Source: Anoplolepis gracilipes (Eukaryota > Arthropoda > Insecta > Hymenoptera > Formicidae). From it: a DNA stretch of 64,000 bases. The notes beneath the pieces are model-generated. The model worked only from the letters and a program-made list of their open reading frames with translations. It made no database searches and was not told the DNA's origin. Made by a program: the position numbers and the translations under genes. Below are positions 48,736 through 64,000 of the stretch, piece by piece (the stretch's first letter is position 1; each line of letters begins with the position of its first letter). The DNA lies in the NCBI RefSeq assembly GCF_047496725.1, contig NC_132983.1:1077501-1141500 (forward strand), in the 5' to 3' direction.

Positions 48736-49520
48736 TTATAATAGATATTGACAAATATTTCTCCGTAATACAAATAATGAAAATGATATCGCTTTCTAAA
48801 TAATTAATTAATTATATTCACGCAAGGGATGTATATTTTCCAGTTTTTGTGATAAATAGATTCGATGAAAACTTTTTATATTACATCACTGTGAAATAAA
48901 TATTTTTTATATTTTCTCATTTAAAGGATTCAAAATCTTCTTATCTAATTATAATCAAAGATTGCAATAAAAGTAGAAAAACTTTGTTGATGACAAAGAT
49001 ATATTTTATGCAAATATAAACAGCTTAAAAAATAGAGAAAATTAATTTTTTTAATTAATGCTTATACACATGATAAACTTGACATTTTCTAAAAACAGAT
49101 GCATTTGTCTAGAAGGATAATTTTATAATAATTTATATTAGTGCACGGTGTAAATTGTATTTTAAACAGGATAAAATAACTCATATGTAGACATGTGAAA
49201 TATTCTGAGAGTATCTATTTAATTTTCTAAAAAATATTAAGAAACCTGAATAAATCTAATATTTTTTTCTAAAATTGTCAAATTATTATTATTGACAAAT
49301 ATTTTTCTGTAAAACAAATAATGAAAATGATATCGCTTTCTAAATAGTTAATTATATTCACGCAAGGAGAAAATTAATTTTATAAATTAATGCTTATACA
49401 CATGATAGACACTTGACATTTTCTAAAAAGAGATGCGTTGTCTAGAATCTAGGATAATATTTATAATAAATTATATTAGTGTATACGTTGTAAATTGCAT
49501 ATAGAACAGGGTAAAATAAC
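48610..49520. repeat. Tandem duplication with a deletion in the second unit
   Basis: 48610-49175 is repeated at about 49190-49520. Shared text includes AAGAAACCTGAATAAATCT, GAAAATGATATCGCTTTCTA and GCTTATACACATGATA. The second unit lacks about 200 bases corresponding to roughly 48830-49035. The duplicated block begins inside the right arm of the family-B element, so it postdates the insertion. Confidence 0.75.
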
Positions 49521-53363
<3,843 letters not shown>

Positions 53364-53403
53364 ATGAGAGTTGTGTACTACTACGTTACTGCACATCGTA
53401 TTG
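53364..53403 (+). CDS. Candidate 40-base internal exon (unproven)
   Basis: Preceded by a T-rich tract ending TTTTACAG and followed by a consensus donor, GTGAGTTTT. In phase 0 it reads MRVVYYYVTAHRI plus one base; a second frame is also open. Phase 0 on entry is compatible with the exon at 1199-1288, but a 52-kb intron would be needed. It could be a real microexon, a non-coding exon or chance. Confidence 0.3.
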
Positions 53404-53650
53404 GTGAGTTTTAAATTATGTATGCATTAAATTAATTTTACGAAGTGTAAAATGGATCTGTGAATAATATTACACACACATACATTGTTTTTATGACAAT
53501 TGTTATTATATAGAAAATTTAATTTGCAAAATAACAGATACAGCAGTAATAATTGCATTTTGTATTAAATATCTTTTTATAAATTTAAGTTAAATTTAAT
53601 AAGAATGTGTTTCTATATAAATAAGTATGATATATTTTATAGATCTATTT

Positions 53651-54015
53651 AAAATGAGCTAAGGCAAAGAAAGAAGGAGAGAAAGGAAAGAGATGAATAT
53701 AAACATTTATTCTTAGAATACTCTGCTTAGGAAATTTAAAATTTTTATAATCAAATTAAATTAATACAAATTAAATTAATAATAACTTATTGAAATTTTT
53801 ACTTTACTTTAACGAGGTGATATATACTTTTGATGTAAAATGAGCTAAGGCAAAGAAAGAAGGAGAGAAAGGAAAGAGATGAATATAAACATTTATTCTT
53901 AGAATACTTTGTTTAGGAAATTTAAAATTTGTAGAATCAACTTAAGAGGAATTAATACAAATTAATATAAATTAATACAAATTAAATTAAAATAATTTAT
54001 TTAAATTTTTACTTT
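53651..54015. repeat. Tandem duplication, two units of 186 bp
   Basis: AAAATGAGCTAAGGCAAAGA starts at 53651 and again at 53837. The first 80-90 bases after it are almost identical (GGAGAGAAAGGAAAGAGATG ... ATTTATTCTTAGAATACT). The remainder is AT-rich and more diverged. Confidence 0.88.
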
Positions 54016-54019
54016 AACG

Positions 54020-54232
54020 AGGTTGGTATATGGACTTTTTACATCAGACTCGCGCAAATAATATCTTGTCGACTTTGGATTCTCATTTTTACGTAATAAA
54101 TCACGATGGTTGCGCATCCCTTTGCATCTCCTCTCAAACCACGAGTCTCGTACTAAATATCGTGAAATTTCGCTTGTCGCGGAACCTGCTTGTCTCGTCG
54201 TCGTCGTTATTATAACAAGTGGAAACGGTTTC

Positions 54233-54267
<35 letters not shown>

Positions 54268-54551
54268 TTACAACTTTAATAAGTCCCGTTCTCGACTTTG
54301 TAGCAGCAGCGATGCATCCAGTCGAGTCGCGTCGTCGCATCTCCTCCAGGCACCGCCGCTTCCTCGACGACGGCGACGGCGAATTCCGCCAAGGAATGGC
54401 GCGGCCCACCAACTCTGTCGGCGGCGCAACACCGGAGATGGAACCCCAGACGTAATTTCCGGTTTCGACGCGTTTCACCCGCGTGTTAGCCGAACCAAAA
54501 GACGATCGCTCAGCGAGCGAGATAGCCCGCGATAACTCGCTCCCTCGCGGT

Positions 54552-54582
<31 letters not shown>

Positions 54583-54735
54583 TGCTCGCTCTTTCCCTCT
54601 TTTCTCGTCCCATTCCCTCTCCAAGAGTTATCTCTTTGTTTCTCCTTCCATCCTCGTAAGCAGAAGCACATTTGCTAGTCGTCTTATTGTTAGATCGACG
54701 ACAACATTATACTAACAAGATGGATTTTAGTCTCT
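54020..54735. promoter_or_regulatory. GC-richer island with (GA)n and (CT)n tracts
   Basis: CpG-containing sequence with (GA)n at about 54235-54263 and (CT)n at about 54556-54582, some 300 bases apart and in opposite purine orientation. Overlapping frames of up to 159 codons on both strands have no domain. Confidence 0.3.
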
Positions 54736-55605
54736 CGGGAACTACACAGATCATCTACGTCAAAAGTTAATACATCTATTACATGTCGAGATTCATGAAT
54801 TTGACACTTTTAGCCTATCAAAAATAATAGCCTTTTGAATATAAAATAAAATTTAATAATTTGTGAATTATAGTAAATATTTACCCTGTAGAATATCATT
54901 TAATCTTAAAATCATAAATATTATCTTATATCGAACTAATTGTAAGTCTTTTTTATGGTGACTGTACACAAAAATTCATGATAATAAAAATTATTTGAAT
55001 TTTCGATGTAATAAACACGAATATAATTCTAAATTTTTTAATGCCAGTTGTAAATAATTCGTGTGTGAACGCTTTTCTCAAAAAAATAACAATTTAAAAT
55101 GAATACAAATTTTTCTTTCCAAACTACATCTTGAAAAATATATAATTACTATTAAGTTTTTAAGGAATAATTATTATTTAATTTCAATGAAATCTGTAAT
55201 CAATAAAATACAAGATAGAGAAACAAAATGTAGGCAATTTTACTAAAGATCTATAATTTACTAAAAAAAATATTTGCTAAACTCCTGTAACTTTATTACG
55301 ACATTAAAAGAAAAAATTGTATTATTTATGTCTAAAGTTAAAGACTTAATTTGTAAAATTAATATTTTTATTTGCATGAATTTTTGTGTCTAGCTAGTAT
55401 TAAAAAATTAGTTTAATATTAGATAATATTTTTAATCTTGAGATTAAATTATATTCGGTAGTGCAAGTCTTTATTTTAATTTGATTACGCTAATTTAATT
55501 ATTAATTTTATATTTTAAAAAATTAAAAGTGTCAAATTCATGAATCTCGAAATATATTAGATTTATTAATTTTTGACATAGATGCTTCGTAGAGTTCTTC
55601 CTCAA
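54736..55605. mobile_element. Foldback element, family F
   Basis: Arms of about 80 bp at 54736-54815 and 55523-55605 are inverted copies, including CGAGATTCATGAATTTGACA on the left and its reverse on the right. A second inverted pair lies inside: ACACAAAAATTCATG at about 54965 and CATGAATTTTTGTGT at about 55376. The interior is AT-rich and non-coding. Precise ends and target duplication are not resolved. Confidence 0.6.
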
Positions 55606-57011
55606 AAACCGCTCGATATTTGAATTTAAAGGAAGATTGAAGAAATTGAGACGCGATAAAACTACTTTAAAATTGAAAATATAACGATATGCGTGCCAAA
55701 TATAATGGATATTTCTTCAGCTTTCGTGATAAAACTTGGCAGAGGATAAGTTGCGTTGACAAAAGATTTAGTAGATATATTATAGAAAGATCACAATCCG
55801 CGCGATAGTTTTCTCCAAAAAAAAAAAATAGTATGCATGAAGCCAATTTCATTTGAGATATTTCTCTCGAGAAATTGAATGGCTCACGAGCCTAAATGAC
55901 ATTGTCATAAATATGATTTTTACTGCTCGACATTCATAGTGATTTCGAACACCCAGTTCGCCGCCAACATTGCATCATGAATAATAAAGCGAAAGCCTCG
56001 CGTATGACACATGGCAACGAATATTCATCTCCCTATTATTTATCACTATCATTTATTACGAGTACATGTGAAGATTTAAATTAGATTATACGGTTTAACA
56101 GAAAATATTTTTTTAAACATAAAAAAATAGGTAATTATTTTTAATTTTTTGACATGAAATAGTTTGATTTCTAAATTATTCCATTATATGTCACAATTTT
56201 GAAAAAATTGTGATTAATATTGCAAAAAAATTTAAATATTTTAATGTAATTTATTGCATTACAACTATGGTATGTGACGTGTGTTGGAAAAGTTTGTAAT
56301 CAAAGTTAAATATATTTAACCGTCAAGAGGAATTTATTAATATTGATTAATTTAAAATTTACAATTTATACATAATTTGTTTTTTTTTAATTTTTAAAAT
56401 TTTTCTTCAGATTCGCATAATCAGCGAGAAAAACATATAAATACAAATACAAGCTGCTCGAGAGACTCTATGAATTAATCTCTGGATTTGCTCGATGTGT
56501 CAATATCTTGCGTAAAATTTTCATTTCAGCGCGTTTTTCTCGTGTCGTTTCGTGTGATAAGAAATTTTGCCGGGCAGAGAGCTCGTAAAAAACGGACGGC
56601 ACCTTTGGAGAAGCTTGTGTTATAGGCAAGCTCGTTCGTAAAAGCGTTCAAAGCTGTTCAAATTTTAAAGGCCAGTTAAATTTAAAGCGAGTTAAGTCCG
56701 AGCATTATAACGGCGCGTGCCAAGTAAAAGGGAAGAACATTCGAGGGGTGGTTCAAGCGGGAGATGATGGATGTTTAAATTTCGCATGTAACCCCTTCGT
56801 CAAATGATTGGTGATAGAGGGGTGAGGGGGAGGGATCCAAGCCCGAAAACGTTCGTCAAATCGGTAGGCGGAGTGGGAAAGCAGTAGATTTTGTCACGTT
56901 TTTTTTTCTTTCTTTCTCGACAAATTTTCAATCTGTGCGTGAGAAAGCGCGATTTTGTCGATGATAAAAACGCTGTCAATTTACCCGATCACCTTTCTCT
57001 TTCTCTCTCTT
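55606..57011. other. Unassigned stretch with a CpG-containing patch
   Basis: 56.5-57.0 kb is GC-richer, with short pyrimidine tracts. No supported exon. Confidence 0.35.
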
Positions 57012-57884
57012 CCCTGGTGAAAAGAATTTCTCTCATAAAAATTTTCAGGTTTTCTATAAAAATTCTAAAACTTTCTCAGAAAATTTTAAGATAAAATTTT
57101 CTATATAAATTGGTACATTTTTTATAAATGTTCAGAAAAAGAATCTGAAAATTTACAAGTAAATTTACATTATTTCTTATGTTTTTTAGATCTGAAAATA
57201 CGTATTTTAAATATTTATACAATTTAAAAAAATTTATGATTTATCTTTTATTTTTCTGCTTTGTCTTTGAATTTCATTTAATTTAAGTGTCATTTTATCT
57301 TTATTTTTTTATTGGATATCGAGCAAAGTAAAATGATGTATTGAAAGTCAACATATGTTTTCTTTTATGTTATCTTTGTTCGCTATCCAGTAGAAAATAA
57401 AGATAGAATAACTTACGTTAATTTATATCGCTAAATGAAATGCACTTAAAGACAGAGTAAAATATAAAAGCTGATAAATCACGAAGTCTTCAAAAATATT
57501 CCATTCAATGGAACATATTAAAATTAAATTTTTTATATAAGTATTCTGATTAAAAAGGAAATATTTCATATTTTTATAAATAAATTAATTTTATAAAGAT
57601 TTCTTATATATAAAAATTTTGGAAAAGATGTCAGATTTATTGAAGTTTTTAAATATTTTTAAGAAAAGTCTCAGAATATTTAATTTAATTATTTAATTAA
57701 AATAATTAAATAAATTTTGAGATTTTTTATCCTACAATACATTTTCTTAAAAATATAAAAAACCTGAATAAATTTGACATCTTTTTCAAAATTTTTTATG
57801 ATTTAAATTATGAAAAATAAATTAAATTTAAATTATAAAAAATACCAAAAATTTTTTACGAAATTACGATATATTTTCATCAAA
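57012..57884. mobile_element. Family-B element (copy 5)
   Basis: The left end is CCCTGGTGAAAAGAATTTCT and the right end TTTTCATCAAAG, an imperfect inverted pair. The core has TTTTATCTTTATTTTTTTAT and AAAATAAAGATAGAATAAC in opposite orientation at about 57290-57410. No coding capacity. Confidence 0.65.
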
Positions 57885-58620
57885 GTTTTATTTTATATCA
57901 TCTTGTTACTGCAATCTTTTTAATAAAACCTGCCTGTAAAATCCTGTCAACAGCTATTTTTCTTATTTTTAAAAATCTCTTTAAGATGTGAGTCAATGAT
58001 TGCGTTTTACAAAGGGAAACATGACTTATCTTTTGATTTTTCTCACTCATTAGATAGAGATAATTCGGCTTCGCAATAGAAGGGAGAAAAAATTGAGAGA
58101 ATCGTGAATTTCTAAGTCTATTATACATTGCATTATTAATATCTTCTACGTCATCTAAATTTTCTCGTACGAGAATGTTGCACGAGACTGTTAACTGTTG
58201 CCTGTCAGTGAAGTAATCCAAAATGAGGTAAGTGACCGTGCATGGAGAAAATGTCCGTGACTCGTTAAAAGTGTTTGCCTGTCGCGGTTTATTGTTTCGC
58301 GTGTTTGAGCGAACTCGGTCGGCGACAGAATTTCTCATGGGTATCGAGTACGTGTATACGATATTACGGTTGTCGCTGTCATAGCCGATTGGACTATTGA
58401 AATGGTAAAGAAGGGGGCTTCGTAGACAAACATCCCGCAGCTTCAGGACAGACACGCCCGCCTCTACACGGAAGTATAAACCCCCGCGACATGTCCTGCG
58501 TATGCGTGTCACGTATCTATTTTTTTTTTATCCTCCCGTGACAACGTGACGTGTCTCTCCTTTGAATGTTTCGCACAATATACGTCTCTGTAAGAAGCAT
58601 TGTCTCCGCAAATGAAGAAT
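57885..58620. other. Mixed stretch with a long minus-strand open frame
   Basis: A 204-codon frame (58512-57898) opens with GTG, not ATG, and ends just beside the family-B element. It has no domain that I recognise and no splice signals. 58.2-58.6 kb is CpG-containing. I do not call a gene. Confidence 0.35.
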
Positions 58621-60550
58621 TCTCCGCGAGAAGATTAAGCTTGAAACTGGGAAAAATTAAATTTCTTAATAAATTAAGAAATTATTAAATATTATTAAAT
58701 TATTAAGAAATTATTAAAAAATTTAATAAATTGAATTTAAATTTATTAATAAATTGAAATTTATTTTATTACATTTTTATATAATTTCTTAATAATTTAG
58801 TAAATTTAAATTGCCTAATAATTTTCTCAAAAGTGAAAAGATTTTGATTTTTCGCGATATAATCGACGGTCGTTCTCGTCTAAATTTACGACGTGTGAAA
58901 ATGTGAAATTGACGATATTAAAGATTGTATGCTAAATCGGTTTTTCGAAATTCGGGGGCGAGAGATCGTAATCGGTGGACTAAAAATCGCCTTGCAATTT
59001 TTGAGCGATCATCTCGTTGTACCGCCCCTTTTTCTTGATCCCTTTTTCGCGACATATTGTCGTCATAAAATGACTCGTATACTTGGAATATTTCACACGC
59101 GTTATATATCCCTCGTCCGGTCCAGCGTCGCTCCCCTGTAAAATTTTTAAACTCCAAAAGGGTTGCCGCGCCCGGTTTGAGTTACTTATTTATTAACCCA
59201 TCAATTTGTTAGAGTTATTGTGCGGCTGTCACGCTTTCCTTCGTATTTTGTTCTACCATGTATGCGCGCGTTGCGTGTTCGATAACGGAATTTACTGCGA
59301 TTTTTTTTTTTACGTACGAGATAAATAAATTAATTGACCAATTCAATAAACAAAGCTGTCAAAATATTAAATTTCCTTTAAAGTTATATTTTTTTTAATA
59401 TATACATAGGATTAAGTTTCTCCAGTTGCGAGACTAATTTTAAGGTGATAATAAATCTCTCTTTATCATATCAAGATTTTTCATTTTAATAACGATTTGA
59501 AGGAGGAGATTAATATTCGATTTTGTTTCCAATCGTATAGTATACTTACGGGCCTTTAGTTCATTATCTACTTAATGGAGCGAGAATAAAGTCGGAGCGA
59601 TGCTCACTTCCCATGTCGGCGAACAAAAACGAACACTCTTGTCACCGTACGAAGGGTATTATACCGTATACCATAAACTGCTGTTATGCGAGTAGAGAGC
59701 GCGTGCGAGTCCGCGATGACGACCGATGAATGACCGTCGTCGATTAATCGCCATGGTCGTGCCAACCGAACTGTGAGTAAAGTGCTGGCAGGAAACGGCA
59801 CTCGCAGCTCTTATTGTGCGAGAGGAGAGGACGGTTTCACGCAGATCTCGCTCCCAGAGATGTCCGATTGTGAGCGTGAATAAATTCTTCGTGAGCGCGC
59901 ATTTAATTAAGACCGAAAAAAGATAGATGCCTTTTTACGTGTCTATCCCTTTAAAAATCTCACCCCCTCTTTCTCGAAACACACGCGTGGAATGTTAAAA
60001 TTCTCCAAGCAAATTGAAGCGAACAAAAGGCTACATGAATAAGAAATTTAAGAATTTAATCGGAAATAAAATATAATAATTAATTTTATTTAACAAATGT
60101 CAAACATGTATAATACAAAATAATATGTAGGAAGAAAGAAGGGAAGGGTGGAATAAAGCACACGTTATGAGGCAAATATAAATATTTAAGGCAATATAAA
60201 AAATGCGACATAAAATTAAATTTATAAAACTTGAATAATTAAAGTTTCGAGGATGGCCAGGGTTAGAAAGACAGAAGCTTTAATAGACCAGAATTAAAAT
60301 AAACAAGAAGCAAAACAAGAGATTGGAAGACTGGAAAAAGATGTAATAACGACTTAAAAGGATATAAAAAAAAATAGAAAAAGAAATATATTTAAATTAA
60401 TTTAAAAAATTATTAAAGATACTGGTTTACATATCATTATTATCGGATTCATCCGTCAGTTATATTCGCTATAAAAAACTGCGGATGAAAATCACGCAGA
60501 AGTAAACGCTCGTCGGATAAAGAGAATTAACGCGCACGCGAATAAATTGT
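58621..60550. other. Alternating AT-rich and CpG-containing DNA
   Basis: GC-richer patches lie at 58.86-59.28 and 59.58-59.90 kb. A donor-like GTAAGTATAC on the minus strand lies at 59549, but the frame in front of it is closed. 60.13-60.42 kb is purine-rich and vaguely protein-like but broken by stops. No gene is supported. Confidence 0.35.
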
Positions 60551-61330
60551 AGGGGCGAGGGGGGGGGGGGGGGCGGGAGAAAAAGGAGAGACGCGTCGAA
60601 TTATATTAAACAAATTCCACGCACGCGGAGGGATAACTTCCCCCACCGGCGCGGTGGGTGTGTTTGTTTTATGTCGGCGGATCAAATGGGATTTACAGGA
60701 ATTCAAATACCGCTCTTTCCCGACGATATTAACGGGTCGGCTCGACACCCTGTTTCCCAGGGTATGTTTACGCCATTAATGCACCTAATGATGTTCTCTT
60801 AGGCAAGCGCACGTGTTGTACGATTTATTTATTATCGATGATTCGCGGGCAAAAATCTTTTTCCATCCTTCGACGCATCTGTCCTTTGCCGGAAATTAAT
60901 ATTTTCGCCGAGACATCGAGAACAACGTGTTTCGAAGATCGCAGGCACTAATGCAATTTGCGGCCGAAATCAAGACTGCCTCTGGCTAATTATTATTTCT
61001 TACTCCCCTCTCTTTTTTTTTTTTCTGGCGGAAGCGCCTTCATTCATTACAATAATAACCGCGTGTCGTACGGTCGTACAACCTGCCATTAACGCTGGCG
61101 ACGAGATCGGGGTAACTGGTTCAATCAGCCGGCTTTTCGGCAATCGATTCGACGGACGGACCGCGAATTTAATCGCCAACAGCAAGTTATAGGTCCGGCC
61201 TACGGTCGATATCGGGCTCTGCAAGCAGGTGAGATGCGTGCCGTCTCTTGAATATCGAATAAACTCACGCACGTGTGTACGTATGTGAGACTACAGGTGC
61301 ACTTATGAAAATCAATCTAAATCCTCGTAA
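60551..61330. promoter_or_regulatory. GC-richer island with a 15-base G run
   Basis: CpG-containing sequence. A run of 15 Gs (about 60559-60573), close to other GGG blocks, could form a G-quadruplex. Short open frames lack domains. Confidence 0.25.
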
Positions 61331-62420
61331 GAAAAATCCCCGACATCTTTAGCGGTTTTATTTCAAAAGGAAACCATTGACATTTGCTATTAAACATATA
61401 TATATAATTAATTTTAATTATAATTATAAGATATTTATTTGATTTATTTAATTAATATCTTAAAATAACGATTTTTATTTTTGACTTTGCTAAAAAATCG
61501 TTCAACAAAGAAAAATATAAAAAAGAAAATAATTAAAAGACTATAAAAGATTAGAAAACGCACTGAAATAGCTCTCCTTCAATCGCTCTCAAAATTAGGA
61601 AGCAGCTTGAAAATCGAAAGCATATTCAATGATAAAAAATTATGAGAATATAGTAATCTTAAAATTAGCTAAAAAGTTAATTATTTTTATTGAATTATAT
61701 AAATTACTTATTCGTGATTTAAAATTTCAGATTTAAAAATAATTTACAATTTATACTAGAAAATATATTTATATAAAATAAACTTATGTTTAAAAAAAAA
61801 TTTTTTTTAAATGCATCTAAAAATCGCAAAAAATTGGAATATATTTGTTGGAAATAATTTGCGAAAATTCCGCGCGAGTATCCCAGACAGGATTTCTCGA
61901 ACTCGCGGACGATCCGATCAACAGCCATGATTTCCGAGTTAGCTTGCATTGGTCATGCGTCTTGTCCGGTTTTTTTTTCTCCTTCTCTCTTTATGCCGGA
62001 AACAGATGGCCGCTCGAGTCCAAGATCATTAGGAAGAGATTAGAGAGATCTCTCTGGAAAGAGAGAGCCAATTAAAATTTTCGTGCCGACCGACCGACTC
62101 TCGATTCGATACCGGTGTACGTAGGTATATACACATACATATATATATAGGGTGTCGCACATACGCGTGCAAAGTACGTTAGCGTAATTACCGGATTGCG
62201 GCGAGGACGACACCGTCGATCACGAGACGATAGTATCGATATGTCCCTATAGTCGGAGGAATTATTCTCGATTTCTCGTTCTACCCCTTGGAAGCAGAAA
62301 CGCTTTTATCCTCTTCGGAGACACTTTGCCACCGTTTATGCTGTGATGGAAAATTAATATAAATGCACGATTGCAAGGAAGATAATGATTTTCTCACATC
62401 TGGTTTTTTTCTCACCTGTT
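61331..62420. other. AT-rich DNA then a GC-richer patch
   Basis: 61.86-62.34 kb is CpG-containing, without an ORF or exon that I can support. Confidence 0.35.
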
Positions 62421-62644
62421 ATTACCTCGTATACCTTGTTAATTATGGAGCTATTGAAAACATCGATTTCAGCCTTAAAGGGAAATTTTTGGAAAAGAGC
62501 CTCTGTTTCGATCACGTTAATTGTATAAATTATTATTTATATAATTAACGTGATCGAAGCAGAGTCTCTTTTCCAAAAATTTCCCTTTAAGGCTGAAATC
62601 GATGTTTTCAATAGCTCCATAATTAACAAGGTACACGAGGTAAT
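62421..62644. repeat. Near-perfect 224-bp palindrome (110-bp arms, 4-base loop)
   Basis: The left arm runs from ATTACCTCGT to the centre TATT at about 62531-62534, and the right arm returns as its reverse complement to ACGAGGTAAT. I count only a handful of mismatches in about 110 pairs (for example CGTATACC against GGTACACG). The arms are of ordinary, not AT-only, composition. Transcribed, it would fold into a long double-stranded hairpin. The open frame across it is a by-product. Confidence 0.9.
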
Positions 62645-62961
62645 GTTATAATGCTCTATATTAATTTATAATTAATATAATAATATAATACAATGTAATA
62701 TAATATTAATTAAAATATTAATAATAATAAATAGTAAATAATATTAATAATATTTTATTATATTGTTTATTAATTATATAAATAATAATTTAAATAATTA
62801 TATAAATTATTATTTATATAATTAATAAACAATATAATAAAATATTATTAATATTATTTATCATTTATTATTATTAATATTTTAATTAATATTATATTAC
62901 ATTGTATTATATTATTATATTATATACTCTATATAAAATAATATAGAGAATTATAACATTA
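62641..62961. repeat. Second, AT-rich palindrome abutting the first
   Basis: The left end is TAATGTTATAATGCTCTATA and the right end TATAGAGAATTATAACATTA. The arms of about 150 bp pair across a short AT centre near 62798. It shares its first few bases with the end of the 62421-62644 palindrome. Confidence 0.85.
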
Positions 62962-64000
62962 TTGGCGGTATAAAAAGAAACAAGCGATTTTTGCTATTCG
63001 AGGGGGAGGGGGGAAAACCCACTTGTGAACTAGAACGGACGCTTAAAGGGTCGCTTAACTCGAGGGTCGCGCGGGCGGGGGATGCTGGTTATTTAATCTT
63101 TAATCCCAACACACACTCGAGGGTGACTCCGTTACCGATACCCCAGATTTGCGTGGCGTCACTACCCACCCTATGAAATCATTTTCGGGGGTTGTTCCGA
63201 CGCGCGATGTCGTCCCTGATCGATTCGGCCCTCGTTGCATCTTGTCGCCTGTACAATTATCTCGATATCGTTTTGTCTAAAAATATCTATACTAAAGAAG
63301 AAGAAAAATATATCATTTAATGCGATATATTGATTAATGTTTATTAATTATTTTTATTAATATTACTTATTAGTATATATTATTTAATTATTTTATATGT
63401 TTAAATATTTAATTTAATTAATATTATTATATTATATTATTATATTAATAATAAATTAATATGTAATATTAATAAATGTTTATAATTAGTTTAATTAATA
63501 TTATATATATACATATTTAGCTATTTCAGCTTTCGACACGCAGTCATCGAGTCATTTCGCTGATTTCCGCGCGATCTAAATATATTCGATTGTCAGAATT
63601 CATAATGCGTGACAGATATCAAAAAGTCTGACGTCTTGGTCGATCTATTAAAGGAACGACTGTATAGGTATCTGATCCAGTTGCTCACCGATTTGAATCG
63701 GCGATTTTTCTCGTCTCGATAATTCTCGATGTTTGCCGCATGACTTAACGGATCTCTCTGCGAATCGCGTCGCGCGACTAGTCGCTGTAATTACGATAGA
63801 AACGATCTGCATATTCCGGTGACCGGCCTTCGTGGGCGCGAGGGCCAGAGGGGAAGAGAGCGACCGTAAGAGTAAGTTGCCAGATGAAGAAGCCAAATAA
63901 CAGCTTACGGTTCCGCCGGGATTGTTATTAAAGTTGAATTGCGACTCACGCGAATGACGCCGAGATTTACGAGAGGTACGTTCTCTTCCTGTGCGTTCGG
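62962..64000. other. CpG-containing DNA around an AT-rich core
   Basis: 62.97-63.26 and 63.53-64.0 kb are GC-richer; 63.3-63.52 kb is A/T only. Short frames only; nothing recognised. Confidence 0.35.

Noticed and set aside
57898..58512. 204-codon open frame on the minus strand
   Set aside because: It opens with GTG and has no recognisable domain. It spans a composition boundary, ends next to a MITE-like element, and has no splice or promoter signal.
59550..59860. Possible minus-strand exon with donor GTAAGTATAC at 59549
   Set aside because: The frame from the nearest ATG hits a stop before the donor and no acceptor or promoter is convincing. At best it is an untranslated exon.
62363..62548. 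61-codon frame with a hydrophobic start
   Set aside because: It lies within the arms of the 62421-62644 palindrome and is best explained as a by-product.

Overview
The window looks like nuclear DNA of an arthropod, most likely a hymenopteran insect and perhaps an ant. The reasons are an AT-rich background broken by CpG-containing GC-richer islands, many (GA)n/(CT)n tracts, spliced genes with GT-AG introns, an insect-type chitin-binding cuticle protein, and many short non-autonomous repeats. Nothing bacterial (operons, Shine-Dalgarno sites, CRISPR) is present. The species assignment is inference.

Gene content is low. (1) At 590-1288 on the plus strand I read a promoter-like island, a non-coding first exon ending at a GTAAGT donor, and a second exon (1199-1288) with the first 18 codons of an unidentified protein, preceded by two tiny upstream ORFs. 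(2) At 3079-5717 on the minus strand lies a well-supported secreted chitin-binding protein of CPAP1 type: one peritrophin-A domain followed by a long Ser/Thr/Tyr/Asn-rich tail. Three exons were resolved by hand; the first exon was not found. (3) At 33102-34691 on the minus strand is a complete intronless 529-codon gene of the NXF/TAP nuclear RNA export family, probably an old retrocopy with an intact frame. (4) Weaker candidates are a 41-codon ORF with a signal-peptide-like start (27783-27908), a broken coding-like stretch (32400-32900), and isolated splice-flanked candidate exons at 31726-31779 (minus) and 53364-53403 (plus).

The rest is probably long intron or intergenic DNA. It alternates between (a) GC-richer islands, many holding or touching (GA)n/(CT)n tracts and so possibly regulatory; (b) several families of non-autonomous inverted-repeat elements: a TA-flanked foldback family (7772-8972, 25511-26048, 41635-42719, partial at 40188), a family with CCCTGGTGAAAA-like ends (near 11.4, 23.9, 28.0, 48.0 and 57.0 kb), an AT-rich family with a CCCAGATA-like end, a palindromic family shared by 36.4, 43.7 and 45.1 kb, one hAT-type MITE with an exact 8-bp target duplication (30424-31261), and a foldback at 54736-55605; and (c) many old local duplications, including a roughly 180-bp six-unit array at 37480-38560 and two abutting palindromes at 62421-62961.

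No functional link between the genes is visible. The two clear coding genes lie on the minus strand about 27 kb apart and have unrelated roles (cuticle/chitin matrix and mRNA export). If the plus-strand gene at 0.6-1.3 kb continues rightwards, both could be nested within its introns, but that is untested.
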